Shown one piece after another: positions 61,506 through 64,000 of a DNA stretch of 64,000 nt. Origin of the DNA: CAZQDP01 sp964592375 (GTDB lineage Bacteria > Bacillota > Clostridia > RUG12999). Where the stretch lies: NCBI GenBank assembly GCA_964592375.1, contig CAZQDP010000001.1, forward strand, positions 1-64,000, read 5' to 3'. The notes beneath the pieces were generated by a model. The model worked only from the letters and a program-made list of their open reading frames with translations, was not told the DNA's origin and did no database searches. A program made the translations under genes and the position numbers. The stretch's first letter is position 1; each line of letters starts with the position of its first letter.

Positions 61506-62447
61506 ATGCTGGGAAACAAAAAGGATCTGCTGGGGATCAAAGATCTTACTGCAGAGGAAATACAGTATATTCTAAGCAATGCAGCTACAATGAAGCATAT
61601 CATCATGCAAAACAACAAAAAGACACCGCATTTGCGAGGCAAATCTGTTGTAACATTATTCTACGAAAACAGTACAAGAACAAGACTTTCCTTTGAGCTT
61701 GCAGGGAAATATTTGAGTGCAGACACCGCAAATATTACCGCCTCCGGAAGCAGTATTCAAAAGGGTGAAAACCTTCTGGATACCGGACGAACACTGAATA
61801 TGATGGGGACGGATATCATTGTGATGCGTCACCCCTGTTCCGGCGCACCTCATTTTTTAGCAAAGCATATCAAAGCATCGGTAATCAATGCCGGCGATGG
61901 AATCAATGAACACCCCACGCAAGCACTTCTTGATATGTTTACGATTTTGGAAAAGAAAAAAGAGATTAAAGGACAAAAAGTCGCTATTCTAGGTGATGTA
62001 TATCATAGCAGAGTGGCACGCAGCAATATATACGGACTGACGAAAATGGGAGCAGAGGTATGCATTGGGGCACCGGCTACCCTTCTGCCGCCGGGCATTG
62101 AAAAAATGGGCGTTAAAGTATACCCAAGTGTGCAAGAGGCGATGATTGACGCGGATGTTGTTATGAACCTTCGAATTCAGACCGAAAGGCAAAAACGAGG
62201 GCTGTTTCCTTCCACAAGGGAATATGCAAGATTTTTCGGAGTAGATGAAGCACGCCTTCAGTATGCAAAGCCGGATGCACTCATTATGCATCCCGGACCT
62301 GTAAACCGAGGCGTGGAGATTACCAGTGCGGTGGCTGACCATAAGCGCAGTGTAATTGATGAACAGGTGCTCAACGGTGTAGCCGTTAGAATGGCACTGC
62401 TGTATATTTTTGCACGGAAGGGTGGTTCCAATGAGAATATTGATTAA
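61506..62447 (+). CDS. pyrB: Aspartate carbamoyltransferase catalytic subunit
   Basis: Joins carbamoyl phosphate and aspartate. Catalytic loops visible: FYENSTRTRLSFELA near residues 53-67 and HPTQALLDMFTI near residue 136, and later HPGPVNRGVEI. The 313 residues fit the catalytic chain. No pyrI follows; the gene runs straight into pyrC with a 17-base overlap, so regulation by a separate subunit is not expected. ATG 61506 follows GAGGAG by 8 bases. Identity is sure. Confidence 0.96.
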   Translation: MLGNKKDLLGIKDLTAEEIQYILSNAATMKHIIMQNNKKTPHLRGKSVVTLFYENSTRTRLSFELAGKYLSADTANITASGSSIQKGENLLDTGRTLNMMGTDIIVMRHPCSGAPHFLAKHIKASVINAGDGINEHPTQALLDMFTILEKKKEIKGQKVAILGDVYHSRVARSNIYGLTKMGAEVCIGAPATLLPPGIEKMGVKVYPSVQEAMIDADVVMNLRIQTERQKRGLFPSTREYARFFGVDEARLQYAKPDALIMHPGPVNRGVEITSAVADHKRSVIDEQVLNGVAVRMALLYIFARKGGSNENID

Positions 62448-63726
62448 AGGTGGGCGTGTTATTGACCCCAGCAGTGGGGTTGATGAAGTCAAGGATATTT
62501 ATATTTCAAAAGGCATCATTGCTGATATTGATCAGGATATTGAACTGGATGATTTGGAGGACATTGTCATAATTCATGCCTCCGGAAAAATTGTGGCACC
62601 GGGCCTTGTGGACATGCATTGTCATCTGAGAGATCCCGGCTTTGAATATAAGGAAACCATTGAAACAGGTACGCGAAGTGCAGCAGTGGGTGGGTTTACC
62701 TCCATCGCTTGTATGCCAAACACCAATCCTGTTATTGACAACAAGGCGGTGGTGGAATACATTCTCTCTCGTGCAAGTAGTTGCGGCGAAGTGAATGTTT
62801 ATCCTATCGGCGCCATTACAAAAGGATTGCAAGGCGAGGAGCTTTCGGAAATCGGAGAGCTCAAATTTGCCGGTGTTGCGGGGATATCGGATGATGGCAA
62901 ACCCGTTACCAATGCGAACCTAATGAGAAGAGCACTCCAGTATGCTACGATGTTTGATACCGTTGTGATTTCGCACTGCGAAGACTTAAGCTTAGCTGCT
63001 GACGGGGTGATGAACGAAGGATATATGTCAACAATGATGGGTCTAAAAGGCATCCCGTGTGTGGCCGAGGAGGCCATGGTGGCTAGAGACATTCTTTTAG
63101 CGGAGGTAGCCGGTGCCAATTTACACATTGCTCATGTGAGCACAAAAGGCTCTGTGGCACTGGTTCGCGCCGCGAAACAAAAAGGAATTCAAGTCACTTG
63201 CGAGACCTGTCCTCATTATTTTACGCTTACAGAGGATGCGGTAGCAAACTACAACACAAATGCAAAAATAAACCCGCCGCTACGCACAGCAGAGGATGTG
63301 GAGGCAGTCATGCAAGGGCTGAGGGACGGCACAATTGATGCCATTGCTACAGATCATGCTCCGCACCATCTTGATGAAAAAATGGTCGAATTTGATTATG
63401 CGGCAAATGGAATTGTGGGCTTTGAAACTGCACTGGGCCTTGGCGTAACCTATTTGGTAAACACAGGTGTCCTCACCATTAGCGAGCTGATTGCCAAAAT
63501 GTCGGCCAATCCGGCTGATATTTTAGGGCTGAACAAAGGAAGGCTTACCATTGGCCGTCCGGCGGATGTTGTTGTGATTGACACGGAGGAAGAATACTCG
63601 GTGGACACCTCCTTGTTTTTATCAAAAAGCAAAAACTCGCCGTATCACGGCTATAAGCTAAAAGGAAAAGCAGAATATACCATTGTGGGCGGCAGAATTG
63701 TGGTTCAAAATGGAGTGATTAAATAA
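62431..63726 (+). CDS. pyrC: Dihydroorotase
   Basis: Closes carbamoyl aspartate to dihydroorotate. 431 residues, class I type: DMHCHLRDPGFEYKE holds the first metal ligands; EDLSLAA and AHVSTKGS follow, then CPHYFTLTEDAV, and ATDHAPHH near residue 310 is the other metal motif. ATG 62431 lies inside pyrB after GGAAGGGTGG. An upstream in-frame start within pyrB is less likely. Identity is sure. Confidence 0.96.
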   Translation: MRILIKGGRVIDPSSGVDEVKDIYISKGIIADIDQDIELDDLEDIVIIHASGKIVAPGLVDMHCHLRDPGFEYKETIETGTRSAAVGGFTSIACMPNTNPVIDNKAVVEYILSRASSCGEVNVYPIGAITKGLQGEELSEIGELKFAGVAGISDDGKPVTNANLMRRALQYATMFDTVVISHCEDLSLAADGVMNEGYMSTMMGLKGIPCVAEEAMVARDILLAEVAGANLHIAHVSTKGSVALVRAAKQKGIQVTCETCPHYFTLTEDAVANYNTNAKINPPLRTAEDVEAVMQGLRDGTIDAIATDHAPHHLDEKMVEFDYAANGIVGFETALGLGVTYLVNTGVLTISELIAKMSANPADILGLNKGRLTIGRPADVVVIDTEEEYSVDTSLFLSKSKNSPYHGYKLKGKAEYTIVGGRIVVQNGVIK

Positions 63727-63741
63727 AAGGGGTTTTTGAAA

Positions 63742-64000
63742 ATGTCGGCTGACAGGCTTATTTCTCTTATACAGAAAAAAAATAATCCCACTGTTGTAGG
63801 GCTTGATCCAAAACTAGCGTTTATTCCATCCTTTATTATGGAAAAGAGTATAAAGGAATATGGGAAAACCTTAGAAGCGGCGGCGGATGCAATTGAAATA
63901 TTTAACATGGGGCTCATTGACGCGCTCTATGATATTGTACCTGCCATAAAACCCCAATCGGCTTATTATGAAATGTATGGACTGCCGGGGCTTCGTGCTA
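63742..64000 (+). CDS. pyrF: Orotidine 5'-phosphate decarboxylase, type 2 (partial, runs off the window)
   Basis: The first 86 codons of a gene cut by the right edge. The reading MSADRLISLIQKKNN then TVVGLDPKL and AIKPQSAYYEMYG matches the type 2 (about 270-residue) PyrF, which turns OMP into UMP. The ATG follows AAAAGGGG by about 11 bases and lies 15 bases after pyrC. The catalytic Lys-Asp cluster beyond the start is only partly visible (GLDPKL holds an Asp). It continues the pyr operon; pyrD and pyrE may follow outside the window. Confidence 0.9.
   Translation, partial: MSADRLISLIQKKNNPTVVGLDPKLAFIPSFIMEKSIKEYGKTLEAAADAIEIFNMGLIDALYDIVPAIKPQSAYYEMYGLPGLRA

Noticed and set aside
1..64000. 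CRISPR arrays, insertion sequences, prophage and rRNA genes
   Set aside because: No regularly spaced repeats, no transposase frame, no phage structural genes and no rRNA sequence were seen on reading through.

Overview
The window looks like a chromosomal core region of an anaerobic, spore-forming, single-membrane bacterium of the class Clostridia (Bacillota). Support for this: strong AGGAGG-type ribosome sites with frequent GTG and TTG starts, sporulation genes (spoIIM, ytfJ/gerW and its DUF2953 partner), a T-box-controlled trp operon with a fused trpGD, Rex, IreB, and the conserved order scpA-scpB-ytfI-ytfJ-dac-rluB. Genus and species cannot be told from the sequence. Nearly all genes are housekeeping genes on the plus strand, tightly packed with many 1-17 base overlaps. 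The minus-strand exceptions are ruvC, a two-gene sugar kinase/esterase unit, and the trp operon.

Layout. 70-570: ruvC, divergent from argGH. 3303-7559: exonuclease, recR, cobO-like, aminotransferase, trpS. 7606-11569: envelope precursors (tagO-like transferase, UDP-GlcNAc 2-epimerase, phosphohexomutase). 11603-15516: TIM-barrel isomerase, hisS, aspS. 15518-20180: a four-gene Gld-like ABC cassette. 20197-25544: site-2 protease, scpAB, spore and cell-wall genes, rluB, an acetyltransferase-like protein. 25626-30470: ireB, murD, three tandem M42 aminopeptidases. 30493-32437 (minus): PfkB kinase and SGNH esterase. 32692-37388: lipoprotein, tyrS, two small genes, recG. 37475-41339: aconitase, isocitrate dehydrogenase and a FadR-type regulator behind a promoter that carries a 26-base palindrome. 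41388-44467: rex, a P-loop/Asp23-like fusion, a phosphoesterase, proC. 44626-46017: spoIIM and a truncated XerD-like protein that has lost its catalytic residues. 46055-52963 (minus): trpE-GD-C-F-B-A under a Trp T-box. 53117-57485: heterodimeric ABC exporter and a membrane-fusion protein. 57548-58654: tRNA-Glu and a MntA-HepT toxin-antitoxin pair, followed by structured noncoding DNA. 58758-64000: radC, lspA, rluD, pyrR, pyrB, pyrC and the start of pyrF.

How the genes work together. Aconitase and isocitrate dehydrogenase form the oxidative arm from citrate to 2-oxoglutarate, for glutamate, which feeds proC and argGH; Rex nearby would report NADH/NAD. The trp operon encodes the whole route from chorismate to tryptophan. 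The pyr operon supplies UMP. The TagO-like, epimerase, MurD, carboxypeptidase and IreB genes belong to envelope synthesis. No CRISPR array, transposase, prophage or rRNA is visible. The only clearly accessory stretch is the toxin-antitoxin pair beside tRNA-Glu. The best candidates for something undescribed are the P-loop/Asp23 fusion beside rex, the inactive XerD homologue beside spoIIM, and the large operator-like palindrome on the aconitase promoter. None of these is a demonstrated new system.
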